This document shows, piece after piece, positions 1 to 6,117 of a stretch of DNA of 16,816 bases. The notes below the pieces were generated by a model. The model was not told the origin of the DNA. It did not search any database and saw nothing but the letters and a program-made list of their open reading frames with translations. Both the position numbers and the translations under genes were made by a program. Source of the stretch: Ruminococcaceae bacterium UBA6857 (lineage in GTDB: Bacteria > Bacillota > Clostridia > Oscillospirales > Acutalibacteraceae); assembly GCA_002451715.1 (NCBI GenBank), contig DKDD01000093.1:233-17048 (forward strand), given 5' to 3'. Positions within the stretch are counted from its first letter, which is position 1; every line of letters starts with the position of its first letter.

Positions 1-93
1 GGTCATCTCTGCAAGGTTTGCGCCCTTACCGCCAAGGAGCTCGCGCATGTTAGCGTTACCTTCCTTGAACTGGTATACATATTTTTTGCTCAT
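1..93 (-). CDS. ppdK: Pyruvate, phosphate dikinase, N-terminal fragment
   Basis: Only the first 31 codons lie in the window; the gene continues past the left edge. The peptide begins MSKKYVYQFKEGNANMRELL and continues into a GGKGANLAEMT motif, the characteristic N-terminus of PPDK, where the ATP-grasp nucleotide-binding domain starts. The family interconverts pyruvate and phosphoenolpyruvate using ATP/AMP and phosphate in the cytosol. The ATG at 91-93 (minus strand) has an AGGAGG ribosome site a few bases upstream (about 103-108), which fixes the start. A candidate promoter lies about 130-150 bp upstream. Identification rests on the conserved N-terminal motif only, but that motif is distinctive. 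Confidence 0.9.
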   Translation of the reverse strand, partial: MSKKYVYQFKEGNANMRELLGGKGANLAEMT

Positions 94-217
94 CGGAATC
101 ATCCTCCTGTAAAAATAATTAACAAACATAGTCTTGACAGCAAAAAGCGCAGAAAACCACACTTTTCACTATTCAAAAAATTTTAGCAAATTTTCAAACT
201 AAAATCTATTGATTTTT

Positions 218-247
218 TATATATAGATTGGGCCGGAATTTTGTAAA
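218..247 (-). promoter_or_regulatory. Candidate promoter of ppdK
   Basis: On the minus strand, TTTACA (247-242) is followed by a TATATA box, either at 225-220 (16-bp spacer) or 223-218 (18-bp spacer). Both fit a housekeeping sigma factor. The leader would be about 120 nt. The region is so AT-rich that chance matches are possible. Confidence 0.45.
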
Positions 248-316
248 TTTTGTAAAAATTTGCACAACTTGCGCCAATTTATTACCACAAGCACAAATTA
301 AGGAAAAAAACAAGTC

Positions 317-345
317 TTGTTTTTATTCTGTTTTTGGTGTATTAA
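317..345 (+). promoter_or_regulatory. Candidate promoter of the methyltransferase
   Basis: TTGTTT (317-322), a 17-bp spacer and TATTAA (340-345) form a sigma-A-like promoter. It would leave a leader of about 80 nt before the ATG at 434. It also argues against starting the gene at the TTG at 317. Confidence 0.4.
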
Positions 346-433
346 ATATATAGGACATTTGCCGGCGTCTGTCTTTCATTATATAAAATGTGAAAGGAAT
401 ATCTGCGTTAATTTCGCAGACAGAAAATTGTTT

Positions 434-1327
434 ATGGAAAACAACACAAGCATGACAGCCCTTGTTTCGCTTTTTTCGCGTGCTTACCACACAAAGCGGA
501 GTGTTTCATCGGTTTACTGCGATGAACTTGCCGAAAAGCTTATGACAAAAGAGGAATATGAAACCGTTGCTTTTTCAATGAAAAACGGTGCGGCGTTCTT
601 TTTTCCGAACTTTGACGGTACGCCCGATGAGGCACTTGATAAAATCGTCAATACGCGTCTTGCCCCGGCGGTTGTTGCGCGCGCCGCGTTTTGTCTTGAC
701 GCGCTCAAAAATTCCGTTATGCTCGGCGCAAAGCAGCTTCTTCTGCTCGGTTCGGGTTATGATTCAATGCCTTATCGCGAAGAGTTTCGGGGAAAGCTGA
801 AAGCGTTTGAACTTGACCGAAAAGAAATGACCGAAGATAAACTAATGCGCCTTGAAAGGGCGAATATCGCTCACGACCACGTTTCGTTTGTTCCGTGCGA
901 CCTTTCGGCGGAATTTGAAAGCGGGCTTTTTTCCGCAGGGTTCAAAAAAGACGAACGCTGTTTTGTGAGTATGCTCGGACTTTGCCATTATCTTGATGAA
1001 AGTGCGTTCTCGTCGCTTCTTGAAAAACTTTCCGCTCTTTTGTGCGAGGGGTGCGACGTTGTTTTTGATTATCCGCTCAAAACCTTTGACGAAAATCCGA
1101 CCGTAACGGAAAAACTTGCCCTCGGAGCAGGGGAGACGATGAAAACGAAGTATTCGTATCCCGAACTTGAAAAGCTTTTGTCCGAACACGGTTTCAAAAT
1201 TTATGAACACCTTGCAAAGGACGAAATCGACGAACGCTTTTTTGTGCCGCACAACGCTTTCACAAGCGAAACGGGACTTATGTCGTCGCCGGGTGATTTT
1301 GCGCTTTGCCACGCGGTTAAAAAATGA
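434..1327 (+). CDS. Class I SAM-dependent methyltransferase, TIGR00027/LCMT-like
   Basis: A 297-residue protein of the leucine carboxyl methyltransferase-like family, often annotated as putative SAM-dependent methyltransferase TIGR00027. Seen in the sequence: motif I as LLLLGSGYDSMPYR, a glycine-rich SAM loop in the family's LGxGxDxxxYR form; the acidic AFELDRKEM segment for the ribose contact; and FVPCDLSAEF after the next strand. The substrate cannot be told from sequence, since family members act on small molecules or C-terminal carboxyls. I chose the ATG at 434 because upstream residues look non-coding; its ribosome site is weak, and the ATG at 455 is an alternative. It is monocistronic, with a terminator just downstream. 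Family call firm, function unknown. Confidence 0.8.
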   Translation: MENNTSMTALVSLFSRAYHTKRSVSSVYCDELAEKLMTKEEYETVAFSMKNGAAFFFPNFDGTPDEALDKIVNTRLAPAVVARAAFCLDALKNSVMLGAKQLLLLGSGYDSMPYREEFRGKLKAFELDRKEMTEDKLMRLERANIAHDHVSFVPCDLSAEFESGLFSAGFKKDERCFVSMLGLCHYLDESAFSSLLEKLSALLCEGCDVVFDYPLKTFDENPTVTEKLALGAGETMKTKYSYPELEKLLSEHGFKIYEHLAKDEIDERFFVPHNAFTSETGLMSSPGDFALCHAVKK

Positions 1328-1374
1328 AGTATCGTTAAGGCAGATTAAGCACTGCCTTTTGGTGAAACGTGAAA

Positions 1375-1440
1375 AACCGACCTTCCTTTTGTCAGCTTTT
1401 CGGTCTGACTTTTGAAAGGTCGGTTCATTCTTTTTGTTTT
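1375..1440. terminator. Bidirectional intrinsic terminator
   Basis: A perfect 10-bp stem, AACCGACCTT (1375-1384) with AAGGTCGGTT (1416-1425), encloses a smaller GTCAG/CTGAC stem (1391-1395 and 1405-1409). Downstream on the plus strand is a T-rich tract (1426-1440). On the minus strand the hairpin is followed by a run of five T. It sits between convergent genes, so it can serve both. Confidence 0.85.
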
Positions 1441-2561
1441 TATTCTTGCTGTTCTTTTATTATTGCGTCGGCAACGCGTTTTGCGCTGTTGCAGTCAAGA
1501 AAGTCAAAGTTTTTGTTCCTGAATTTTTCATTTTTTTCTTTGTCGAATTCTGCGCGAAGAAGTTCAACAACTTCTTCGGTTGTTTTTGCAATTTCGCCCG
1601 GAAGTTCGGTTTTGTAATCAAAACAGAAGTTTCGTTCCGACGTATATTTTTCTTCGTCATAAGCAAAGAAAACCGTCTTTTTTGAAAGGAGTGAGAAGTC
1701 CATGCAGATTGAAGAGTAGTCCGTTATCAAGACGTCGCAAGCCAAAACAAGCTCGCGAACATCGCCGTAATCGGTTACATCCGTGACAAAGGGCGGCATT
1801 TTAATGCTTTCGTGAACCTGCGGATGAAGTTTTACGAAAAGCGCGTATTCTTCGCCGAACTCTTTTTGAAAAAGATCAAAATCAAAGTGAGAAAGAAGCG
1901 TTTCGTTTTCTTCCTTTGTACCTCTGAACGTCGGGGCGTAAAGAACGATTTGCCGATTCTTTGAAGTGGGATAAAGCGTTTCGATTTTTTTGCGCGAATT
2001 TTCGGCGTTTTCTTTTTTTAATAAAAAGTCCGCTCTCGGCGCGCCGAGCGGGAGCACCTGCTCTTCTTTCACTCCGAACGCTTCTGCATAAACCGGTGCA
2101 ACGGCTTTTGAAGAGCAGACAACAAAGTTCAGTTTTTTGTCGCCGGCAAGTTCGTTTTTGCGCACCGCTTCGGGCTGCTCGATTGAAAGGCCGAAGCGTT
2201 TGAATGCACCCTCCGCGTGCCAAAGCTGAGTGACAACGGCGTCTTTTTTGAAATTAAGAAACGCCATCGGCATAAAGTTGTCGTTGAGAAAAACATATTT
2301 TGACGATGCCAAAAGACGGCTTTTATGAAAGAAAAAGCCGAAAACGCGGCCGATGTTTTTGAAGCTTGCGTCAAGGTCTCGGCGCGTTATCAAAACGCAG
2401 TCGAATCCGCGTTTTTTAAATTCGCGCATAACTTCGCCGAGACTGTCGTTGAAGTTTTCGTTGTGCATTGAAATGAATGCCGCGCGGTTTTCTTTGAGCG
2501 GAAAAAGCCGCGCTGCAATATTGAACAAAAACGCATAAAAGCGATATAAAAAACTTTTCAT
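1440..2561 (-). CDS. CDP-glycerol glycerophosphotransferase family protein
   Basis: A 373-residue protein of the TagB/TagF (Glyphos_transf) family. These enzymes move glycerol-phosphate or a related polyol-phosphate from a CDP donor onto a teichoic-acid-type or glycan acceptor at the inner membrane face. Visible family motifs: QLWHAEGAFKRFG (112-124, equivalent of the LWHGxxxKxxG motif), LGAPRADFL (172-180), YAPTFRG (208-214), KLHPQ (244-248), DVLITDYSS (276-284) and the C-terminal YDEEKY and FDYKTELPG segments. The N-terminal 20 residues are hydrophobic and basic, fitting peripheral membrane attachment. It is the last gene of the operon, 9 bp after the upstream glycosyltransferase. Length suits a TagB-like single-domain enzyme. 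Wall teichoic acid versus another phosphopolymer cannot be decided. Confidence 0.85.
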   Translation of the reverse strand: MKSFLYRFYAFLFNIAARLFPLKENRAAFISMHNENFNDSLGEVMREFKKRGFDCVLITRRDLDASFKNIGRVFGFFFHKSRLLASSKYVFLNDNFMPMAFLNFKKDAVVTQLWHAEGAFKRFGLSIEQPEAVRKNELAGDKKLNFVVCSSKAVAPVYAEAFGVKEEQVLPLGAPRADFLLKKENAENSRKKIETLYPTSKNRQIVLYAPTFRGTKEENETLLSHFDFDLFQKEFGEEYALFVKLHPQVHESIKMPPFVTDVTDYGDVRELVLACDVLITDYSSICMDFSLLSKKTVFFAYDEEKYTSERNFCFDYKTELPGEIAKTTEEVVELLRAEFDKEKNEKFRNKNFDFLDCNSAKRVADAIIKEQQE

Positions 2562-2570
2562 GTGTATACC

Positions 2571-3350
2571 TTACCAGATTTTGATTCCCCACTTGAGAAA
2601 ATATGAAATGATTGAATGAATGTGAATTGCAAGAAGTTTTTTGTTCCTTTTGCTTCCGCGTTCCCAAAGGTGAGTAACTTCGGCCATCGGATAAAAAAGA
2701 GCTTTGTATTTTCTGCTTTCGCTGACTCTTCTTGCAATGTCGCAGTCTTCAAGATACATAAAGAAACGTTCGTCAAAACCGCCGAGTTCTTTGAACGCTT
2801 CTGTTCTAAAGAACATGAAACAGCCCGTGGCGTTCGAAATTTCGGCAACCTCGTTGTCCGGAACATCGAGCATGCAGTATTCAATCATCGTTTTTGAGGG
2901 AATGTCGCCTTTGTGGAACCAATGAGAACCGAGATAGCGGAAGGTCGGGTTGCGTTTTCCGAGCTGCTGAATTCTTCCGTCGTCAAATTTAATCTGCGGC
3001 GAAAGAAGACCGATGTTTTCGTGCTCGTCAGCATAGTCGCAGAGTTTTAAAATTGCGTTATCCTTGAGAATAATGTCGGGGTTGACAACAATGTGGTATT
3101 TTGATTTGAGTTTCGGAATGACTTTGTTGTGTGCCGCGCCGAAACCGAGGTTTGTTCGGTTTTCGATTACGGTGACTTCGGGAAAATGCGCGCGGATGAA
3201 TTCCGGCGTTCTGTCGGTTGAGGCGTTATCAACAACAAAAAAATCAAGCTTGACGCCTTTTGTCTCTTCAAGAATACTGCTGATTGTTCTTTCGATAATA
3301 TCTCTGCTGTTGTAAGTCACAATGCAGACCGAAACGGTGTAATCTTTCAT
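2571..3350 (-). CDS. GT2 family glycosyltransferase (rhamnosyltransferase-like)
   Basis: A 259-residue GT-A fold glycosyltransferase. It opens with VSVCIVTYNSRDIIERTI, then FFVVDNASTDRT (38-48) and NLGFGAAHN (67-75), the standard GT2 nucleotide-sugar core. VVNPDI (88-93) is the metal-binding DxD equivalent. FFMYLEDCDIARR (197-208) carries the catalytic-base ED pair typical of the WbbL/rhamnosyltransferase-like branch. The donor sugar is inferred, not proven. No membrane helix is evident, so the enzyme is probably cytosolic and membrane-associated. A good AGGGGAG ribosome site precedes the ATG at 3350. It lies between another GT2 and the glycerophosphotransferase in one minus-strand operon, pointing to a cell-envelope polymer. 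Confidence 0.85.
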   Translation of the reverse strand: MKDYTVSVCIVTYNSRDIIERTISSILEETKGVKLDFFVVDNASTDRTPEFIRAHFPEVTVIENRTNLGFGAAHNKVIPKLKSKYHIVVNPDIILKDNAILKLCDYADEHENIGLLSPQIKFDDGRIQQLGKRNPTFRYLGSHWFHKGDIPSKTMIEYCMLDVPDNEVAEISNATGCFMFFRTEAFKELGGFDERFFMYLEDCDIARRVSESRKYKALFYPMAEVTHLWERGSKRNKKLLAIHIHSIISYFLKWGIKIW

Positions 3351-3368
3351 GTTTTTCTCCCCTTAAAT

Positions 3369-4070
3369 TTATCTGTTGAAAACTATGCGTGCAAAAAGGC
3401 GCTTGAGAAGATATCTTCGCCATTGAAGCTTTTGGCGGAACGAGGTTTCTCCGCCCGTGACATTGTTGCCGTGAATGCGGTAATACCTGAGCGGTGCGTC
3501 GATAAATTCAACCTTGCCGTATTTTTCACCCATGAGTCCAATCCATTGGTCATGCATGGGAACATAGCGCGGAATCGGCATGATTTTTTTGAGCAGCGTT
3601 CTGTCGAACGCCATGCAGCAACCCATGTAGGAATTTTTGACAATGTTTCTCAAAAAGCCTTTTTTGCTGCCTCTTTTTTGAAAGAAAGAGTAATCTGTAA
3701 TGTTGAGGTTTTCATCGGTGACATAAGCGTTGTGAAGAACAAGCGTTGCGCCGCGGTCGAAAGCTTCGGTAACTCTTGCAACTTTATCCGGAAGCCAAAC
3801 GTCGTCCTGGTCGCAAAGAAAGATTTTGTCGCCCTTGCAGTAGCGTATTGCATTGACAAAGTTTTGAACAACGCCGCGTCCTTTGCCTTCAACATAGACA
3901 ATTCGCGGATCTTTTGCCATGAGGGCGCGAACTATTTTTTCCGTCGGACCGCCGGGCTTGTCGTCGGAAACGATGATTTCATCACCGGCGGAAAGCTGAG
4001 GAAGAATCGAAAGAAGCTGTTCTTCAATATATTTTTCGCCTTTATAGGCAGCAAGTGCAACTGAAATCAT
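3369..4070 (-). CDS. GT2 family glycosyltransferase
   Basis: A 233-residue GT-A glycosyltransferase, first gene of the envelope-polymer operon. It starts MISVALAAYKGEKYIEEQL, followed by EIIVSDDKPGG (31-41), the DxD-type metal site in FLCDQDDVW (84-92), the acceptor-side MHDQW (172-176) and YRIHGNNVT (197-205). This DQDDxW / HDxW / YRxHxxNxT set is typical of GT2 enzymes in polysaccharide clusters. A TTG lies one codon upstream, but the AGGTGA ribosome site is about 6 nt from the ATG at 4070, so I use the ATG. The next gene starts 18 bp downstream. Sugar and linkage cannot be read from sequence. Confidence 0.85.
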   Translation of the reverse strand: MISVALAAYKGEKYIEEQLLSILPQLSAGDEIIVSDDKPGGPTEKIVRALMAKDPRIVYVEGKGRGVVQNFVNAIRYCKGDKIFLCDQDDVWLPDKVARVTEAFDRGATLVLHNAYVTDENLNITDYSFFQKRGSKKGFLRNIVKNSYMGCCMAFDRTLLKKIMPIPRYVPMHDQWIGLMGEKYGKVEFIDAPLRYYRIHGNNVTGGETSFRQKLQWRRYLLKRLFARIVFNR

Positions 4071-4097
4071 CAACGGTCACCTCAAAAAGAATAAACT

Positions 4098-4116
4098 GTG
4101 TTATACAGTATAACAC
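4098..4116. promoter_or_regulatory. Palindromic operator candidate
   Basis: GTGTTATAC (4098-4106), one central base, then GTATAACAC (4108-4116): a perfect 9-bp inverted repeat covering the -10 box of the glycosyltransferase promoter. Size and symmetry suit a dimeric winged-helix repressor (GntR type is one possibility). No regulator gene lies in the window. Confidence 0.55.
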
Positions 4117-4135
4117 TTATCGAAAGATTTTACAA
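4107..4135 (-). promoter_or_regulatory. Promoter of the glycosyltransferase operon
   Basis: On the minus strand, TTGTAA (4135-4130), a 17-bp spacer and TATACT (4112-4107) give a near-consensus sigma-A promoter, 37 bp upstream of the first GT2 start. The -10 box lies inside a perfect palindrome (4098-4116). Confidence 0.75.
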
Positions 4136-4225
4136 CGGTTGATTTTTTGAAAGGGGGAAAAGAGCGACTTTTGAGGGGCGAAAACAAAATTTTGAAAAGC
4201 ACCGCGAAAAAAATTGAAAAAACTC

Positions 4226-4254
4226 TTGACAAAAGGAAGAGAATGTTATATATT
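4226..4254 (+). promoter_or_regulatory. Promoter of the tRNA operon
   Basis: A perfect TTGACA (4226-4231), a 17-bp spacer and TATATT (4249-4254) form a strong sigma-A promoter about 49 bp upstream of the first tRNA, as expected for stable RNA. Confidence 0.85.
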
Positions 4255-4302
4255 ATACGAGTCGTCGATACGGCAAACGCGGCGGCACAAAAAAAGCTAT
4301 TT

Positions 4303-4378
4303 GGGAGCATAGCTCAGCTGGGAGAGCATCTGCCTTACAAGCAGAGGGTCACAGGTTCGAGCCCTGTTGTTCCCACCA
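4303..4378 (+). tRNA. tRNA-Val (UAC)
   Basis: A 76-nt cloverleaf. The acceptor GGGAGCA pairs with TGTTCCC (one G-U pair). The anticodon arm is TCTGC-CTTACAA-GCAGA, anticodon TAC. The T-loop GTTCGAG is present and CCA is encoded at 4376-4378. First gene of the five-tRNA array. Confidence 0.96.
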
Positions 4379-4381
4379 AAT

Positions 4382-4458
4382 GGCCCGGTAGTTCAGTTGG
4401 TTAGAACGCTAGCCTGTCACGCTAGAGGTCGACGGTTCGAGCCCGTTCCGGGTCGCCA
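4382..4458 (+). tRNA. tRNA-Asp (GUC)
   Basis: A 77-nt cloverleaf. The acceptor GGCCCGG pairs with CCGGGTC (one G-T pair). The anticodon arm is CTAGC-CTGTCAC-GCTAG, anticodon GTC. Discriminator G and encoded CCA are present. It lies 3 nt after tRNA-Val. Confidence 0.96.
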
Positions 4459-4469
4459 TTTTTTTGTTT

Positions 4470-4545
<76 letters not shown>

Positions 4546-4550
4546 AATCT

Positions 4551-4626
4551 GCGGATGTAGCTCATCTGGTAGAGCGCCACCTTGCCAAGGTGGAGGTAGC
4601 GGGTTCGAGCCCCGTCATCCGCTCCA
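4551..4626 (+). tRNA. tRNA-Gly (GCC)
   Basis: A 76-nt cloverleaf. The acceptor GCGGATG pairs with CATCCGC. The anticodon arm is CCACC-TTGCCAA-GGTGG, anticodon GCC. Encoded CCA at 4624-4626. Confidence 0.96.
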
Positions 4627-4636
4627 AATTTTATAT

Positions 4637-4711
4637 GGTACCATGGCCAAGTGGTAAGGCAAAGGTCTGCAAAACCTTCACTCCCCGGTTCAAATCCGGG
4701 TGGTACCTCCA
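4637..4711 (+). tRNA. tRNA-Cys (GCA)
   Basis: A 75-nt cloverleaf. The acceptor GGTACCA pairs with TGGTACC. The anticodon arm is AAGGT-CTGCAAA-ACCTT, anticodon GCA. Encoded CCA at 4709-4711. Last tRNA of the array; accessory-type sequence begins shortly downstream. Confidence 0.96.
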
Positions 4712-4742
4712 TGATTACAGGTCAATATGACAAGCCTGTGTG

Positions 4743-4778
4743 AAAACCCTTGAGAAATCAAGGGTTTTCGTCATTTTT
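4743..4778 (+). terminator. Terminator of the tRNA array
   Basis: A perfect 11-bp stem, AAAACCCTTGA (4743-4753) with TCAAGGGTTTT (4758-4768), closed by a GAAA tetraloop and followed by a T-rich tract ending in five T. Confidence 0.85.
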
Positions 4779-4877
4779 AAGGGCAAAAATCGGTGTGTAA
4801 TTCAGGAACAAGCATTTGCCCATTTTTCTGAACAGCAGGGATTTGAACCGACAACAATTAAATACATACATAAATTC

Positions 4878-4922
4878 AGACCGAATTTTTAAGATTACAG
4901 CTTAAATCTTCGGTCTTTTTTT
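4878..4922 (+). terminator. Strong intrinsic terminator with no visible gene upstream
   Basis: AGACCGAA (4878-4885) pairs with TTCGGTCT (4909-4916), and TTTAAG with CTTAAA inside, with a 2-nt mismatch between the two stems. A run of seven T (4916-4922) follows. The tRNA array already has its own terminator at 4743, so this one may end a short RNA from 4779-4877, attenuate entry into the parB region, or be a remnant. Confidence 0.75.
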
Positions 4923-4996
4923 GTTGATCAAATGAAGCCGTTACATAGCCGCAGGAATAAAACTCTGCGGCATATTTCATTTCAAGGAGGACAGAA

Positions 4997-5047
4997 ATGT
5001 GTATAAGTCAGGCTTCACCTAGCGAACAGTTCCGCTCGACAAATTAA
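4997..5047 (+). CDS. Possible 16-codon leader peptide
   Basis: An ATG with an excellent AAGGAGG ribosome site 7 nt upstream opens a 16-codon ORF, MCISQASPSEQFRSTN, ending 22 bp before the parB start. A GCCGCAG hairpin lies about 25 bp upstream, and a GAAC/GTTC inverted repeat lies inside the ORF. It may be a translated leader that couples to or regulates parB, or a chance ORF behind a ribosome site. I recognise no conserved attenuation peptide. Confidence 0.35.
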   Translation: MCISQASPSEQFRSTN

Positions 5048-5069
5048 CTTCAATTGCGGAGGTAAAGTT

Positions 5070-5945
5070 TTGAGCAAAAATGAAAACGATAATGTGACGG
5101 CAATCCCTTTATCTCAAATCACAGATTTTCCCGACCATCCGTATCAAGTCCGTGATGATGACAGTATGAATGAGCTTGTTGAAAGTATCAAGGAACGGGG
5201 CTTGATTCAGCCTATTCTTGTTCGCCCTGTTGAAAACGGTAGGTATGAAATGGTGTCGGGTCACAGGAGAAAAAGAGCTTTTGAACTTGCAGGCATAGAT
5301 AAAATTCCCGCAAGAGTGAAAGAACTTTCAAGAGACGAAGCGATACTTGCAATGGTGGACTCAAATCTTCAACGAGAAGTGATTTTACCGAGTGAAAAGG
5401 CGAAAGCATACAAAATGAGATTGGAAGCAATGAAAAGACAGGGACAGCGGACGGATTTAACTTCTGTGCCATTGGCACAGAAGTTGTCAGGCAAAACGTC
5501 AAGAGAACTTTTAGGAGAACAAGTTGGTGAAAGTCAAGATCAAATTCGCCGATATATCCGCCTTAACAATCTCATTCCTCAAATTCTTGATCTTGTAGAC
5601 GAAGGCAAGATCGCTATGCGTCCTGCGGTTGAAATCTCGTTTCTTCCCGAAGAAGCTCAGAAAAATTTGCATGAAGCGATTCAGTATACGGATTGCACAC
5701 CGTCACATGATCAAACCATACGCATGAGAAAAGCCCTGAACGACGGCAGATTGACAAAGGAAGTTGTTGATACGATTATGGACGAAGAAAAGCCTAATCA
5801 AAAGATAAAATCGCCGTTTAGGGATAATCGTATCGAAAAACTTATTCCAAAGTCTGTACCTGCCGAAAAACAGTGCGATTATGTTCTCAAAGCGCTGGAA
5901 TTCTATAACAGATACAGACAAAAAAAGAAAGAGCAGGCACGGTAA
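5070..5945 (+). CDS. ParB/RepB/Spo0J family partition protein
   Basis: A 291-residue protein. The N-terminal ParB/sulfiredoxin-type nucleotide-binding domain (about 10-105) has LVESIKERGLIQPILVRP (36-53) and the GxxRxxA box as SGHRRKRAFELAG (63-75); the VDSNLQRE segment (97-103) follows. A helix-turn-helix region (about 135-170, EQVGESQDQIRRYIRL) follows, then a basic C-terminal tail rich in Lys/Arg. Family members bind parS-like sites and, with ParA-type ATPases, segregate plasmids, chromosomes or integrative elements. The start is a TTG, 7 nt after GGAGG; no better codon exists. No parA gene is adjacent, and the only P-loop ATPase of that general class is the pilus gene at 8100. Here it probably belongs to a mobile element. 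Confidence 0.88.
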   Translation: MSKNENDNVTAIPLSQITDFPDHPYQVRDDDSMNELVESIKERGLIQPILVRPVENGRYEMVSGHRRKRAFELAGIDKIPARVKELSRDEAILAMVDSNLQREVILPSEKAKAYKMRLEAMKRQGQRTDLTSVPLAQKLSGKTSRELLGEQVGESQDQIRRYIRLNNLIPQILDLVDEGKIAMRPAVEISFLPEEAQKNLHEAIQYTDCTPSHDQTIRMRKALNDGRLTKEVVDTIMDEEKPNQKIKSPFRDNRIEKLIPKSVPAEKQCDYVLKALEFYNRYRQKKKEQAR

Positions 5946-5964
5946 AAAATGCTTGCTCTTTTTT
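5928..5964 (+). terminator. Terminator overlapping the end of parB
   Basis: AAAGAGCAGGCA (5928-5939) pairs with TGCTTGCTCTTT (5950-5961), a 12-bp stem with one G-T pair, followed by T to 5964. The left arm is inside the last codons of parB. A ribosome site and a small gene follow within 25 bp, so it probably separates or attenuates parB from the genes downstream. Confidence 0.75.
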
Positions 5965-5986
5965 CATTCAGATTGGAGGCAAAATA

Positions 5987-6091
5987 ATGAATATTTTGGT
6001 AAATACAGTGTTTTTTACGGCAGGAAGAGCGATTGCGTTCAATGTTCTTCTTCCTGCATGGTACGCCGTTATGAAAATTATCGGCGTGTAA
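5987..6091 (+). CDS. 34-residue hydrophobic small protein
   Basis: A short ORF, starting MNILVNTVFFTAGRAIAFNV and continuing LLPAWYAVMKIIGV, behind a good TTGGAGG ribosome site about 7 nt upstream. Most of its length could form one membrane helix. It sits between parB and the spoVG-like gene, all on the same strand. I recognise no family. Ribosome site, hydrophobic composition and packing (26 bp to the next start) argue that it is real, perhaps a small membrane component of the element. Confidence 0.55.
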   Translation: MNILVNTVFFTAGRAIAFNVLLPAWYAVMKIIGV

Positions 6092-6117
6092 TTTTTTAAT
6101 GAAAGGATCTAAATATT

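Larger units (their letters stand above)
94..433. other. Divergent AT-rich intergenic region
   Basis: This is the space between the divergent ppdK and methyltransferase starts. It is strongly AT-rich and holds candidate promoters for both directions. A 9-bp unit TTTTGTAAA is repeated in tandem at 239-256. A 7-bp inverted repeat, AATCTAT (203-209) and ATAGATT (223-229), lies beside the candidate ppdK -10 box. I see no RNA gene, riboswitch or credible coding sequence. An in-frame TTG at 317 would extend the methyltransferase by 39 residues, but those residues do not resemble the family N-terminus and overlap a candidate promoter. Confidence 0.6.
4779..5069. other. Hairpin-rich non-coding stretch before parB
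   Basis: There is no convincing gene longer than 16 codons here. It holds GGGCAAA (4781-4787) with TTTGCCC (4815-4821), a 7-bp stem with a long loop and five T just downstream. It also holds a strong terminator (4878-4922), a GCCGCAG/CTGCGGC hairpin (about 4949-4972), a short ORF at 4997-5047 and the parB ribosome site. A 12-nt match to a tRNA T-arm in reverse (GGATTTGAACCG, about 4849-4860) does not extend into a tRNA. I could not find a clear -35/-10 pair for the downstream genes. Confidence 0.5.

Noticed and set aside
134..165. Perfect TTGACA at 134-139 as a plus-strand promoter
   Set aside because: No -10-like hexamer lies 16-18 bp downstream (the bases there read CCACAC).
317..433. Longer start (TTG at 317) for the methyltransferase
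   Set aside because: The added 39 residues are unlike the family N-terminus, have no ribosome site and overlap a candidate promoter.
842..1312. 156-codon minus-strand frame within the methyltransferase
   Set aside because: Highly basic, low-complexity composition typical of an antisense shadow; the plus-strand gene carries recognisable motifs.
3423..4064. 213-codon plus-strand frame opposite the first GT2 gene
   Set aside because: It is the antisense of a clear glycosyltransferase with all its motifs; no ribosome site or family resemblance.
4845..4862. Reverse-strand tRNA fragment or att core (GGATTTGAACCG)
   Set aside because: Only 12 nt match a T-arm; the flanking bases do not pair as a T-stem, there is no acceptor stem, and orientation is opposite to the nearby tRNA-Cys, so it does not behave as a direct att repeat. 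Chance is likely.
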